Shown here in pieces: positions 1 through 8,417 of a stretch of 21,750 nucleotides of DNA. The DNA lies in assembly GCA_002693605.1 (NCBI GenBank), contig NZQO01000136.1, positions 1 to 21,750 on the forward strand, given 5' to 3'. The stretch's first letter is position 1. Each line of letters starts with the position of its first letter. The DNA is from Flavobacteriaceae bacterium (GTDB lineage: Bacteria > Bacteroidota > Bacteroidia > Flavobacteriales > Flavobacteriaceae). The position numbers and the translations under genes are program-made. The notes below the pieces were generated by a model that saw nothing but the letters and a program-made list of their open reading frames with translations, was not told the origin of the DNA and did not search any database.

Positions 1-328
1 GTTCTGAATGGAGGTCGGGATCGGCCAAAAAATTAGCGTTAAGGGAAACGATATTCAGTTTTGAGCTAATTGCGTCGTGCAAATCTTGCGCAATCCGCCT
101 GCGCTCCTCCTCTTGGGTTATCAGATTTGCCTGAATCATCTCCTTTTGGTGGATGATCTCGAGGTTTGCCTTCTCCAATTCGGTTTTTAGCACCTTTTTT
201 CTGGAGAAATAGAAAAAAACAACGATTACGCCCCCCATTACCACTAAAAATGAAATGGAGGTTATGAGTACAATAACGATCTGATAATCTTGTATGGCTG
301 AAATTTTCAAAACTGCTTTTCTTAACAC
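1..328 (-). CDS. Sensor histidine kinase, N-terminal part (cut by window edge)
   Basis: Reading the minus strand from a GTG at 328 gives one hydrophobic helix (roughly residues 15-38, YQIVIVLITSISFLVVMGGV...), then a charged, probably coiled-coil linker, then EEERRRIAQDLHDAISSKLN. The last segment is the H-box of the HisKA_3 (NarL/DesK-type) kinases, with the phospho-accepting His in DLHD. The ATPase domain lies beyond the window edge. The position normally held by Gly after the H-box (DxxG) is not Gly here. No ATG is available near the 5' end, so the GTG start is a choice; a TTG at 310 is the alternative. It begins about 7 bp after the stop of the upstream membrane gene, so the two probably form one transcript. 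Such kinases normally act with a LuxR-type response regulator, which is not visible here. The kinase assignment is firm; the exact start is not. Confidence 0.85.
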   Translation of the reverse strand, partial: MLRKAVLKISAIQDYQIVIVLITSISFLVVMGGVIVVFFYFSRKKVLKTELEKANLEIIHQKEMIQANLITQEEERRRIAQDLHDAISSKLNIVSLNANFLADPDLHSE

Positions 329-335
329 GGCGTAT

Positions 336-968
336 TCAATGAGGCGCCAACCTATAGTTTTTAAACCATTCGTAAAATATGAAAAGTTGAAAGATAAAGT
401 AGGCAATATCGTTAATACTATTTATCGCCATAATCGCATTTAGCGAAATATTCACGTTGAAAACGAGGTTTCCCGAGGCAAACACCAATACGCTAGTTAG
501 TAAATATAGGAAGATGCCCGTATTAAGGTATATCAATTTTCCGTTTCCGGAAATGTTCCTGTACAAATAGAGAATACCGTACAGAACGAGAATCCCTTGC
601 GTAATAGATACGCCCGACGGGTGATATTCAAAGAAAACCCTAGGGGTTCGCACGTACTCGAATGCCAAAAAACCCAATACCGCAAACAGCACCCAGAGTA
701 CCCTCTGCGCCCTTAACAAGTTGGCGTAGAAAATTGACAGGATGACAAACTGAAGTACAAAATAAAAGTGGAACATGTACAAATTGTTCTGGTGCAGCAC
801 ACTGGCAACGTACGAACTGATTAGCTGTACCATTGTCATGGCCACCAAATAGAGTGTGAAGATCCTAAAAGCCCTATCGGCATTCTTCCAGCGCAATAGG
901 TACAATACGGTATTGATTACCAAAAAGAGAATAGAAAAATTCTGGAAATACTCTAGCACCGCTACCAT
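336..968 (-). CDS. Multi-pass membrane protein of unknown function
   Basis: A 210-residue protein dominated by hydrophobic stretches, with about six or seven predicted membrane helices (residues about 8-24, 36-56, 66-85, 89-106, 124-136, 146-168 and 180-203) joined by short loops. I see no signal peptide cleavage site, catalytic motif or known domain. The ATG at 968 is the only start in the frame, because a stop codon lies three codons upstream. It sits directly upstream of the histidine kinase gene on the same strand with a gap of about 7 bp. That suggests a sensory or membrane partner for the kinase, which itself has only one membrane segment. This role is inferred from position only. Confidence 0.75.
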   Translation of the reverse strand: MVAVLEYFQNFSILFLVINTVLYLLRWKNADRAFRIFTLYLVAMTMVQLISSYVASVLHQNNLYMFHFYFVLQFVILSIFYANLLRAQRVLWVLFAVLGFLAFEYVRTPRVFFEYHPSGVSITQGILVLYGILYLYRNISGNGKLIYLNTGIFLYLLTSVLVFASGNLVFNVNISLNAIMAINSINDIAYFIFQLFIFYEWFKNYRLAPH

Positions 969-1111
969 GTACCATTATTAAAGATATTCTCGGCATATAG
1001 GATAACCCGTGCTTCAAATTCGCTAAAATCACTTAAAGTACAGTCGTTTTTAAACATAAAAATGTTCGTGCTAAAACTCATTGAGAGAGGGTTAATTATT
1101 CTAGTAAATAA

Positions 1112-1139
1112 AAAACCTTCGCCTGACGGCGAAGGTTTT
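1112..1139 (-). terminator. Rho-independent terminator of the S8 protease gene
   Basis: A perfect 12-bp stem (AAAACCTTCGCC at 1112-1123 and its complement at 1128-1139) with a four-base loop lies about 25 bp past the protease stop codon. On the minus strand it is followed by a T-rich tract. It separates the protease from the downstream membrane protein/kinase unit. The rest of the 969-1163 gap holds no strict TAnnTTTG promoter that I can find. Confidence 0.85.
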
Positions 1140-1163
1140 CACTATTTAATTTATCTGAAAAAA

Positions 1164-3638
1164 TTATCTTTTCACGATTTGCATTACTGTACTATTATTA
1201 CCCGCGGTTACGCGAACAAAATAATTTCCTGCGCTTAGGGCAGATAATGATACTTGGGCCGAGGTGCCGGTTTCAATTGAAGAATTTACCAAGGTTTGAC
1301 CCAACAGATTCATAACCTCAATTGACGTAATCGGCTCATTCGCTTCAACGTTCAACACATTGGATACCGGATTTGGATAAACAACCAAACCGTCGATCAT
1401 ATTTTCGTTGATGCCAAGTTCAATTTCAGTAGTAAAGCTAAAGAAGGCAGACCACGTTCCTTCCGAACAATCATTCGTGGCTCTTACTCTCCAGAAATAC
1501 TCAGTACTAAAATCAAGGTCGTTGACGGTTGCTGTATTTTCCACGACGGTCTGCGAGTCAACGATATTTGTAAACGTATCGTCGGTAGCCAATTCGAAGT
1601 CATACTCTGTAGTAGACTCAGGGCCTTCTTCCCAATCGAATACTATGGCCAAAGGTGGCAAATCGGTCGCTTCATCATCTGGGCTTAAAAGATTGACGGC
1701 AGCGAGGTCATTCTCTAAAATGCGTAGGGTAACGTCTACAAAAACGGACAGGGAAGTTCCATCGCCATCTATACGCATAGTATAATCTCCGGGTGCCAAG
1801 TTCTCTGTTCCATCCACTGTAAGGGTCACTGTGCCGTCGGCATCAAGACTATTTGGCACCAAGGTTGCGGTTGTGCCCGTTGGCAATCCAGAAACACTAA
1901 AGTTTACGGTCTCGTTAAAGCTATCGCTGAAATCTACGTCGATATCGAAAGTTTCGCTCGCAACACCTTCGCAAGCTTCAACTACGCCGTCTGAAGTAGT
2001 CATCGAGAAGCTACTTTCAATACCGGTTACGATAAGTGAAAACACTTGCTGGTCATCGAAAAGTTCGCCCTTGTGCGATACTTGGATAATGTACGAACCG
2101 GCTGCAGCGCCTATTTCAATTTTTTCAATGTTATCTACAATATTGTCTCCGGTGGTTGCAGGGGCAGACGGGTCTGCCACATCTAATTTCCAAGGAAAGA
2201 AAGTATCGCCTCCATCTTCGGAAACACGAATGTCAAGGTCGTTTACTAGAACCGGGGTAGGATCGTCCTCATTACCGCCCGGCATGGAGGGTCCGCGAGG
2301 ATCGGTCCAAGTGATAGAAGCCATAAGCGGATTAACACCGTCTGAATTTACGGTGAAAGTATACACCTCGCCTTCAGCTAGGGTTTCTTCAACTATCATA
2401 GAAGAATTTCCATCATTGGAAATTACCTCTGCAGCACGTTCAATGTTCAGTAGACCCCATCCAAAACGGTAATCAGGCCCATCAGCTGAACCAGCCTCAT
2501 CGGCAGTGTGCAATGCCAATCCACGTAATGTCGAGCTGAGCATGTAATTTCCGTTCAACTCATTATAATGTTGTTGGAGCAAAATTAAGCTTCCCGAAGT
2601 ATTAGGGGTTGCCATAGAGGTACCACTAAAGTTACCATAAGCGGTATTACTAGACGCTACAGACGACAGCATATTAACGCCCTTAGCGGAGATATCTGGC
2701 TTAATACGGCCGTCATCGGTGGGTCCCCAGCTGCTAAATGATGACATATTTACACTAGCTGGACCCGTATAGTCAAGCACTTCAAAAACTGCGGCACAAA
2801 CTACTGCGTTTTTTGCCACGCTCTTATCGTTAATATAATCGTAACCACCGTCGCCAGTATTGGCACCTGAGGTGCGGTCATTCCCGGCCGAACATACCGG
2901 CAGATAGTACGGTGCGTTGTAAACGATATTGTCTAGGTTACGTGCATTTGAATCATAGTAACCCAAGTACCAAAGCGGCACATTAGTCGCCCTAATTCCA
3001 TAAGAATGGTTTGAAACCAAAAGCCCGTCGGCGGCCGCTGCTGTCATTTCGGCTTCGTCATTCGAAAAGTCGTACGCCAATAACTCAGCCTCTGGAGCCA
3101 TTCCCTTGGCGGCACCGCCTTGGACATCGCCAGTACCGATCATGGTTCCACTAACGTGAGTGGCGTGGTCGCTAAAAGAAGAAGGGTTATCAATTTGTGT
3201 CGCTCTATCTTCGATTAATTGGTGTGTGGCGCGTACACGGCCACCATCCCAGATGCCCGCGGTCATATTTTCACCATTTAGGTCTAGTCCTGCTCCCCCA
3301 CCGGTGTGCACCTTATCGGTACGGGTGGTAATGGCGCCTTCGCGGTTATCCGTGGCATAATACTTGGGCTCGCCCGTTTCGAAGACACCAACAAGTTCGG
3401 CTATGCCTCCATTTTCCAATTCGATAAATTCGGGCCAGCCCTGGCTCGCCGCTATCTGCAATGCCTCTTGTTTGTTTCGGGTAAATTCTTGGGCATACTG
3501 AACCTCCATTTGGCTCAATTTTTCTAAATCATAGTTGCTTGTTATAACGAGGCGCTCAGGCTGGGTTTGGGCTTGGGTAGCACCAAAGGCCAAAAGGGCC
3601 GAAAACAAGCAAGTAAAGGTACTTTTCTTCATTTTCAT
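1164..3638 (-). CDS. Secreted subtilisin-like (S8) serine protease with T9SS C-terminal tail
   Basis: 824 residues. A Sec signal peptide (about 1-24, ending near TQAQ) is followed by a propeptide-like region to about residue 110. The S8 catalytic domain shows Asp131 (GIWDGG), His158 (DHATHVSGT), oxyanion Asn253 (AGND) and Ser341 (FSGTSMATP), so the triad is complete. After it comes a beta-rich domain with ITWTDP (about 442-447) and LVNDLDIRV (about 464-472), the pattern of KP-43-like proteases. A fibronectin-III-like region lies at about 650-736. The last 75 residues (VVYPNPVSN... to IVKR) are a type A T9SS sorting domain. The product is probably exported across the outer membrane and released or anchored at the surface to degrade extracellular protein. 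The gene starts 80 bp after pgi and has its own terminator. Two ATG codons lie six bases apart; I use the first. Confidence 0.95.
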   Translation of the reverse strand: MKMKKSTFTCLFSALLAFGATQAQTQPERLVITSNYDLEKLSQMEVQYAQEFTRNKQEALQIAASQGWPEFIELENGGIAELVGVFETGEPKYYATDNREGAITTRTDKVHTGGGAGLDLNGENMTAGIWDGGRVRATHQLIEDRATQIDNPSSFSDHATHVSGTMIGTGDVQGGAAKGMAPEAELLAYDFSNDEAEMTAAAADGLLVSNHSYGIRATNVPLWYLGYYDSNARNLDNIVYNAPYYLPVCSAGNDRTSGANTGDGGYDYINDKSVAKNAVVCAAVFEVLDYTGPASVNMSSFSSWGPTDDGRIKPDISAKGVNMLSSVASSNTAYGNFSGTSMATPNTSGSLILLQQHYNELNGNYMLSSTLRGLALHTADEAGSADGPDYRFGWGLLNIERAAEVISNDGNSSMIVEETLAEGEVYTFTVNSDGVNPLMASITWTDPRGPSMPGGNEDDPTPVLVNDLDIRVSEDGGDTFFPWKLDVADPSAPATTGDNIVDNIEKIEIGAAAGSYIIQVSHKGELFDDQQVFSLIVTGIESSFSMTTSDGVVEACEGVASETFDIDVDFSDSFNETVNFSVSGLPTGTTATLVPNSLDADGTVTLTVDGTENLAPGDYTMRIDGDGTSLSVFVDVTLRILENDLAAVNLLSPDDEATDLPPLAIVFDWEEGPESTTEYDFELATDDTFTNIVDSQTVVENTATVNDLDFSTEYFWRVRATNDCSEGTWSAFFSFTTEIELGINENMIDGLVVYPNPVSNVLNVEANEPITSIEVMNLLGQTLVNSSIETGTSAQVSLSALSAGNYFVRVTAGNNSTVMQIVKR

Positions 3639-3718
3639 ATATTTTAATTATAAGGCCCTAAAAATATCAAATTAAAGGTATATGCAACAACTATTTTTAA
3701 GATAGTTTTAAGAAAACT

Positions 3719-5281
3719 TCAATTTTTGAGCATATTAAGTAATACTTGGGTGGAAGAATGCACAGGTTCGGGCGTCTCGGAATTAAACCGCTGGAGAATA
3801 TTGCTCGCGATTTTCTTGCCCAGCTCGACACCCCATTGGTCATAGCTGAAGATGTTCCAGATAACTCCCTCCACGAAATATTTATGCTCGTAAAGAGCCA
3901 GTAAGCTCCCTAGATTCTCGGGGGTCAACTTCTCAATAAGAAGGATATTGGACGGTTTGTTGCCCGCGAAATACCCATTTTTACTCTGGCTTCTCTCTTC
4001 CATAGTTCCTAGCAATAACGCCTCCGATTGCGCCAGGCAATTGGCCGTCAATATAGCGTGTTGCCTATGTTTTTGGTTGAGGGCACTTTTGAATAGGATA
4101 AAATCGGTAGGGACCGTATGGGTTCCTTGATGCAATAATTGAAAAAACGCATGCTGCGCGTTCGTCCCCACGTTACCCCAAATTATGGGAGAGGTTGCGT
4201 AGTTTATTTTTTTGCCGGAACGATCGACAGATTTTCCGTTGCTCTCCATCGCAACCTGCTGTAGGTAGGGTACGAAATCGGCCAGCGCCTGGCTATAAGG
4301 AATAACTGCCTGCGTTTTAAACTCGAAGAAATTGGTATACCAAACCGAGAGCAGCCCAAGTAGTATGGGCATATTGCGGGAAAATTCGGTTTCCTTAAAA
4401 TGGAGATCCATTTTATGTGCACCTTGAAGTAATTTCTCAAAATGAGAATACCCTACGGCAAGACAGATACTTAGTCCAACCGCGCTCCACAGGGAAAAGC
4501 GACCTCCCACCCACTCCCAAACGGGAAATATGTTTTCTTCCCCAATTCCGAAGTTGAGCACGGCTTCCCTATTGGCCGAAACGGCGACGAAGTGCTTGGT
4601 GAAATCTGCCTGACCCGTAGCGTTACCAAACCATTCTTTTATGGCGGTGGCATTAGTAAGTGTTTCCTGGGTACCGAAACTTTTTGAAACGATGATAAAG
4701 ATCGTTTCTTCCGGATTTATTCCCTTCAGGGTAGCGTCCAAATAATCTCCATCCACATTGCTAATGAAATGAAGATTGAGATGGTTTCGGTAATGTTGCA
4801 ATGCCTGGACCACCATTTTCGGACCCAAATCGCTGCCGCCTATCCCAACGTTTACTACCGTGGTTATGCGTTTTCCGCTATACCCTCTGTGTTTGCCGTT
4901 AATAATGTTTTCTGAAAAACGCTGCATTCGCCGAAGCGTCTCGGTTACCTCGGTTCGTTCTCCCGTCAGGTCCCGAAGGGCGGTATGAAGTACGGCCCTG
5001 CCCTCGGTCTCATTAATCTCGGAGCCAGCAAATTGCAAGGATATTGCCTCCTTTAGTCCCGTCTGCTCGGCCAAATCGAGTAGCAACTGTTTTGTAGTAT
5101 CAGTAATCCTGTTTTTTGAATAGTCTACGTAGAAATCATTCCATTTAACCGAAAACCGCGGTGCTCGCTCGGTATCGTTCGCAAATAAATCGCGCATGTG
5201 CGCCTCGCGAATTTCTTCAAAATGCGATTGCAGTTTGCTCCAAGCCTTTGTCTGGGTAGGATTTATGGCGGGTAATTTCAT
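3719..5281 (-). CDS. pgi: Glucose-6-phosphate isomerase
   Basis: 520 residues, slightly shorter than the roughly 550 of E. coli Pgi. It interconverts glucose 6-phosphate and fructose 6-phosphate in the cytoplasm. Family motifs are clear: NVGIGGSDLGPKMV (144-157), the sugar-phosphate binding SKSFGTQETLTN (199-210), signature EWVGGRFSLWSAVGL (256-270) and QLLHQGTHTVPTDFI (381-395). Catalytic residues by family alignment are Glu346 (MESNGK), His377 (AQHAFF) and Lys489 (GVELGK). The start codon overlaps the stop of the upstream sugar kinase gene as ATGA, so translation is probably coupled. It is the last gene of the pfkA-gap-kinase-pgi unit. A weak AT-rich hairpin at about 3689-3707 may end the transcript. 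Confidence 0.97.
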   Translation of the reverse strand: MKLPAINPTQTKAWSKLQSHFEEIREAHMRDLFANDTERAPRFSVKWNDFYVDYSKNRITDTTKQLLLDLAEQTGLKEAISLQFAGSEINETEGRAVLHTALRDLTGERTEVTETLRRMQRFSENIINGKHRGYSGKRITTVVNVGIGGSDLGPKMVVQALQHYRNHLNLHFISNVDGDYLDATLKGINPEETIFIIVSKSFGTQETLTNATAIKEWFGNATGQADFTKHFVAVSANREAVLNFGIGEENIFPVWEWVGGRFSLWSAVGLSICLAVGYSHFEKLLQGAHKMDLHFKETEFSRNMPILLGLLSVWYTNFFEFKTQAVIPYSQALADFVPYLQQVAMESNGKSVDRSGKKINYATSPIIWGNVGTNAQHAFFQLLHQGTHTVPTDFILFKSALNQKHRQHAILTANCLAQSEALLLGTMEERSQSKNGYFAGNKPSNILLIEKLTPENLGSLLALYEHKYFVEGVIWNIFSYDQWGVELGKKIASNILQRFNSETPEPVHSSTQVLLNMLKN

Positions 5282-6129
5282 GGATTTATGTTTCGTCTAT
5301 GGTACTCTGCAAGTCCGTCGATGGGCCGTTGCAATACGGTTCCCAACTTCAAATTGAAGGCCGATAGCCGTTCCTTTAAAAGTTCTCTGGAAAAATGGGC
5401 CATTGAACCTATAAAATGAACAGGCAACTGTTTCGACTCCTTGAAGCACAACACCCGATTTTCTATAAATTGATCTAGGCCGTTGCGAATTAGGCTCCAA
5501 AAATAAGCGCTTTTTGTGTCGGAAAAAACAAAACTTCCAAAAGTTGCCAAATAGGCATTTGGGTGCGCTTCCTTATAGAGATTTTGCTTTATGGTATCTG
5601 GCGAGAGATCAAATTTTTCCTGAAACGCCCGCCTTTCGGCGCTCGGCATTTTGTTATAGAAATAATCCGCCAGTAATTTCTTTCCGAAGTAATTGCCGCT
5701 TGCCTCGTCCATCACCAAATAGCCCAGCGAGGGCGGTCCGGGATGGATCTGCCTTCCATCGAAATAAGCGCTGTTGCTACCCGTACCCAAGATGCAAACG
5801 ATTCCCGGCTCGGTCGTGACCGAGCGTACGGCGGCCACCGTGTCTTCCATCACCGTAACCTGGGCCTTCGGGAAGAATGCCGAAAGCGTATCGGTCAATA
5901 ATTTTTTGGGAGAGTCGGTTCCGCAGCCCGCACCGTAAAAGTGTACGGTTGCTATTTTATTGCGAATTTCCTCTAAATCTTCAGATTTCCGAAGGCGCTC
6001 CAAAATTATATCATATTGTAAAATGGCTGGGTTCAAACCTTCGGTCTGTGTGGAAAATTGGGTATTTCCCGAATCGTCGAGCGCGACCCAATCGCATTTG
6101 GTGGAACCGCCATCGGCAATGAGTACCAT
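5278..6129 (-). CDS. BadF/BadG-family ATPase, probable N-acetylglucosamine kinase
   Basis: 283 residues with the actin/ASKHA sugar-kinase fold. It has a phosphate-1 loop, LIADGGSTKCDWVAL (3-17), GAGCGTDSP (67-75), a probable catalytic acid at Asp96 (VMEDTVAA), the adenosine-side ILGTGSNSAYFDG (113-125) and GYLVMDEASGNYFGKKLL (136-153). This pattern fits the COG2971 kinases that phosphorylate GlcNAc or related amino sugars; substrate choice cannot be read from sequence alone. The gene starts one base after the gap stop codon and overlaps pgi by four bases. It therefore lies within a glycolytic operon, where it could feed amino-sugar carbon (for example from chitin or peptidoglycan) to fructose 6-phosphate. 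The kinase fold is secure; the substrate is inferred. Confidence 0.85.
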   Translation of the reverse strand: MVLIADGGSTKCDWVALDDSGNTQFSTQTEGLNPAILQYDIILERLRKSEDLEEIRNKIATVHFYGAGCGTDSPKKLLTDTLSAFFPKAQVTVMEDTVAAVRSVTTEPGIVCILGTGSNSAYFDGRQIHPGPPSLGYLVMDEASGNYFGKKLLADYFYNKMPSAERRAFQEKFDLSPDTIKQNLYKEAHPNAYLATFGSFVFSDTKSAYFWSLIRNGLDQFIENRVLCFKESKQLPVHFIGSMAHFSRELLKERLSAFNLKLGTVLQRPIDGLAEYHRRNINP

Positions 6130-6130
6130 A

Positions 6131-7129
6131 TTATTGCTTTGCTAAGTAGGCCGCCATTTCAACGAGCTTTGCCGAGTAGGCGTACTCGTTATCGTACCAC
6201 GCCACCAATTTGAAGAAATTGGAATTGAGTTCCATGCCGGCATTGGCATCGAAAATACACGTATGCGGATTGGACACGAAATCTTGGGACACAACCTCCT
6301 TCTCGGTATATGCTACGATACCTTGGTATTTCGTTTCGGCGGCTGTTTTCATCACTTTTTTAATCGCCTCGTAAGAGGTTGCTTTTTCGGTGCGAACGGT
6401 CAAATCGACCACCGAAACATCGGCAGTTGGCACCCGAAAGGCCATTCCGGTCAACTTTCCCTTTAGCTCGGGTATTACCTTGGTAACCGCAACGGCGGCC
6501 CCAGTTGTGGTGGGTATAATGTTTCTGAGGGCACTTCTGCCGAGGCGATAATTTTTCTTGGAAGGTTGGTCTACGGTAAACTGCGAAGCCGTGACCGAGT
6601 GGATCGTGGTCATGAGCGCTTCAGCGATACCATATTCATCATGTATAATCTTGGCCAGTGGCGCGAGGCAATTGGTGGTACAGGAGGCATTCGAGATTAC
6701 TGCATCGGTAGATTTAATTTCGGTGTGGTTAACGCCCATGACAAACATGGGTGCGGTTTTGGATGGTGCCGAAATGAGCACTTTTTTAGCTCCTGCCTCC
6801 AAATGTGCCGCGGCCGCTTCCTTCTCCTTGAAAACGCCGGTGGCATCTATAATTATCTGAGCATCGATGTCATTCCATTTTAGGTTTTTCGGGTCCTTTT
6901 CCGAAGTTACACGAATGGTTTTGCCGTCGACTTTTAGTGCATTTCCATCTGTTTCCACAATACCTGGGTATCTACCATGCACCGAATCGAATTCCAGCAG
7001 GTAGGCCAGGTGGTCCAGTTCCAGCAAATCATTTACGCCTACAACTTCTACCTCTGGGTGTTGCGAGGCAATGCGGAAGGCAAGCCTCCCTATGCGCCCA
7101 AAACCGTTAATCCCTATCTTAATGCTCAT
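6131..7129 (-). CDS. gap: Type I glyceraldehyde-3-phosphate dehydrogenase
   Basis: 332 residues, the usual length. It oxidises glyceraldehyde 3-phosphate to 1,3-bisphosphoglycerate. The NAD-binding GINGFGRIGR is at 6-15, with the adenine-ribose acidic residue Asp34 (GVNDL) pointing to NAD rather than NADP. Catalytic Cys150 lies in SNASCTTNCLAPL, with His177 in TTIHS. The phosphate-site segment GMAFRVPTADVSVVDLTV is intact. The region 178-205 (SVTASQFTVDQPS... NYRLGRSAL) departs from the textbook TATQKTVDGPS/KDWRGGRGA, and the C-terminal WYDNEYAYS departs from WYDNExGYS. I therefore read it as a divergent clade of GapA. It follows pfkA by 18 bp, and that spacer includes a run of about ten A bases on the coding strand and a weak purine-rich segment near the ATG. 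Confidence 0.96.
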   Translation of the reverse strand: MSIKIGINGFGRIGRLAFRIASQHPEVEVVGVNDLLELDHLAYLLEFDSVHGRYPGIVETDGNALKVDGKTIRVTSEKDPKNLKWNDIDAQIIIDATGVFKEKEAAAAHLEAGAKKVLISAPSKTAPMFVMGVNHTEIKSTDAVISNASCTTNCLAPLAKIIHDEYGIAEALMTTIHSVTASQFTVDQPSKKNYRLGRSALRNIIPTTTGAAVAVTKVIPELKGKLTGMAFRVPTADVSVVDLTVRTEKATSYEAIKKVMKTAAETKYQGIVAYTEKEVVSQDFVSNPHTCIFDANAGMELNSNFFKLVAWYDNEYAYSAKLVEMAAYLAKQ

Positions 7130-7147
7130 ATCTCTATTCTTTTTTTT

Positions 7148-8134
7148 TTAAATGGAAGTGATATCTGCTACGCGCAGCAATTCCATATCTAACTTGTTTG
7201 CTCCCTTTAATGCTTCGGAAAAGGGTACCGATGTTATTTTGTTATGCAAGATGCCAATCATCTTGTTGCGTTCGCCAGCCAGGAGTGCATCGACGGCGCT
7301 CACGCCCAATCGGCTGGCAAGGACCCTGTCGTAACAACTTGGGGCGCCGCCGCGCTGTATGTGGCCCAATACGGTTACTCGCACTTCGTATCCCTTCAGG
7401 TTTTCCTCGATATACTGGGCAAGTTCAAAAATATTCTTGCCAATTTGATCACCTTCGGAAACTACAATAATACTAGATGTTTTCCCCGATTGCTTGCTGC
7501 GCTTCAGCGACTCCAGTAACCGATGGTGCCCAAGGTCCTCCTCCGGGATTAGAATTTCCTCTGCCCCGGCCCCTATTCCGGCATTAAGGGCAATATCGCC
7601 GGCATCTCGCCCCATCACCTCTACCAAGAACAGCCTATTGTGCGAATTGGCCGTATCGCGAATCTTGTCTATCGCCTCTACGACGGTATTTAGCGCAGTA
7701 TCGTAACCTATGGTATAATCGGTGCCGTTAATATCGTTATCGATCGTGCCCGGCAGCCCGATAATGGGAAAATTGAACTCTTCGTTAAATACCGAGGCTC
7801 CCTTAAAAGTACCGTCACCACCTATGACCACCAGGGCATCTATAGCTTCGGACCTTAAATTGCCATAGGCTTTTTGCCGCCCTTCTTTCGACATAAATTC
7901 CTGCGACCGGGCAGACTTCAGAAAAGTTCCGCCGCGATTAATTATGTTCTTGACCGAGCGTGGCCCCAAGGCCTTAAAATCTCCCTCAATCAACCCCTGC
8001 AAGCCGCGATAGATGCCAATACATTCTACGGAATGGTACGCACACGCCCGCACCACGGCGCGGATGGCAGCGTTCATCCCTGGCGAATCGCCACCGCTGG
8101 TAAGGACTCCTATTTTCTTAATAGCTGTATTCAT
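7148..8134 (-). CDS. pfkA: ATP-dependent 6-phosphofructokinase
   Basis: 328 residues, matching bacterial PfkA. It phosphorylates fructose 6-phosphate to the 1,6-bisphosphate. Motifs are GVLTSGGDSPGMNAAIR (9-25), the ATP site IGGDGTFKGA (104-113), PGTIDNDINGTDYTIGYDTA (128-147) with catalytic Asp132, and VEVMGRDAGDIAL (171-183). GGDGT at 105-109 and PGTIDND at 128-134 keep the glycines typical of ATP users; PPi-dependent enzymes usually have Asp and Lys at these points. It is the first gene of the glycolytic operon. Its 5' region is the 319-bp gap described separately, which carries repeated and inverted motifs that could be regulatory. Confidence 0.97.
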   Translation of the reverse strand: MNTAIKKIGVLTSGGDSPGMNAAIRAVVRACAYHSVECIGIYRGLQGLIEGDFKALGPRSVKNIINRGGTFLKSARSQEFMSKEGRQKAYGNLRSEAIDALVVIGGDGTFKGASVFNEEFNFPIIGLPGTIDNDINGTDYTIGYDTALNTVVEAIDKIRDTANSHNRLFLVEVMGRDAGDIALNAGIGAGAEEILIPEEDLGHHRLLESLKRSKQSGKTSSIIVVSEGDQIGKNIFELAQYIEENLKGYEVRVTVLGHIQRGGAPSCYDRVLASRLGVSAVDALLAGERNKMIGILHNKITSVPFSEALKGANKLDMELLRVADITSI

Positions 8135-8222
8135 TATCGTAAAACTAAGGCATTATTGGGTTTCCTACAACCATTGCTGCCGTCTAAATAAAAAAGCTAC
8201 AAACTTTCGTGTTTCGATTAAA

Positions 8223-8240
8223 ATACGTGTATGTACGTAT
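8223..8240. promoter_or_regulatory. Inverted repeat upstream of pfkA, candidate operator
   Basis: ATACGT (8223-8228) and its complement ACGTAT (8235-8240) are separated by six bases, about 90 bp upstream of the pfkA start. Arms and spacing suit a dimeric regulator, but no regulator gene is adjacent and the site could be chance. Confidence 0.3.
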
Positions 8241-8388
8241 GGTGTAGCGCGGAATTTGATTCTATATTTGATGTATGAATTAGTGAATCAATTGTATCGA
8301 ATTTATTTTTTGTGGGGATAGAAAATAGACGAGATACGAAAAAGTTGAATCAAAAAAACTTTTAAATTTACTAAGTTAGGTTTGTTAT

Positions 8389-8417
8389 AAGAAATCCGGT
8401 CTTCGATCGGATTTCTT
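8389..8417 (-). terminator. Probable terminator after dsbD
   Basis: AAGAAATCCG (8389-8398) pairs with CGGATTTCTT (8408-8417). The inner bases GGTC/GATC can extend the stem (with one G-U pair) to a three-base loop. It lies about 40 bp past the dsbD stop. The T-rich part is within the 3' arm on the minus strand, and the plus-strand side also ends in TTTATTTAT, so it may work in either direction. Confidence 0.6.

Noticed and set aside
1831..2472. Long plus-strand frame (213 codons) opposite the S8 protease gene
   Set aside because: It is antisense to a gene with a full set of conserved motifs; the translation is Ser/Thr-rich without any recognisable domain, as expected for a shadow frame.
8377..8417. 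Small RNA from a plus-strand promoter (TAGGTTTG at 8377) ending at the hairpin 8389-8417
   Set aside because: The predicted start would fall at the base of the hairpin, leaving no transcript body, and no TTG lies at the right distance. The hairpin is better read as the dsbD terminator.
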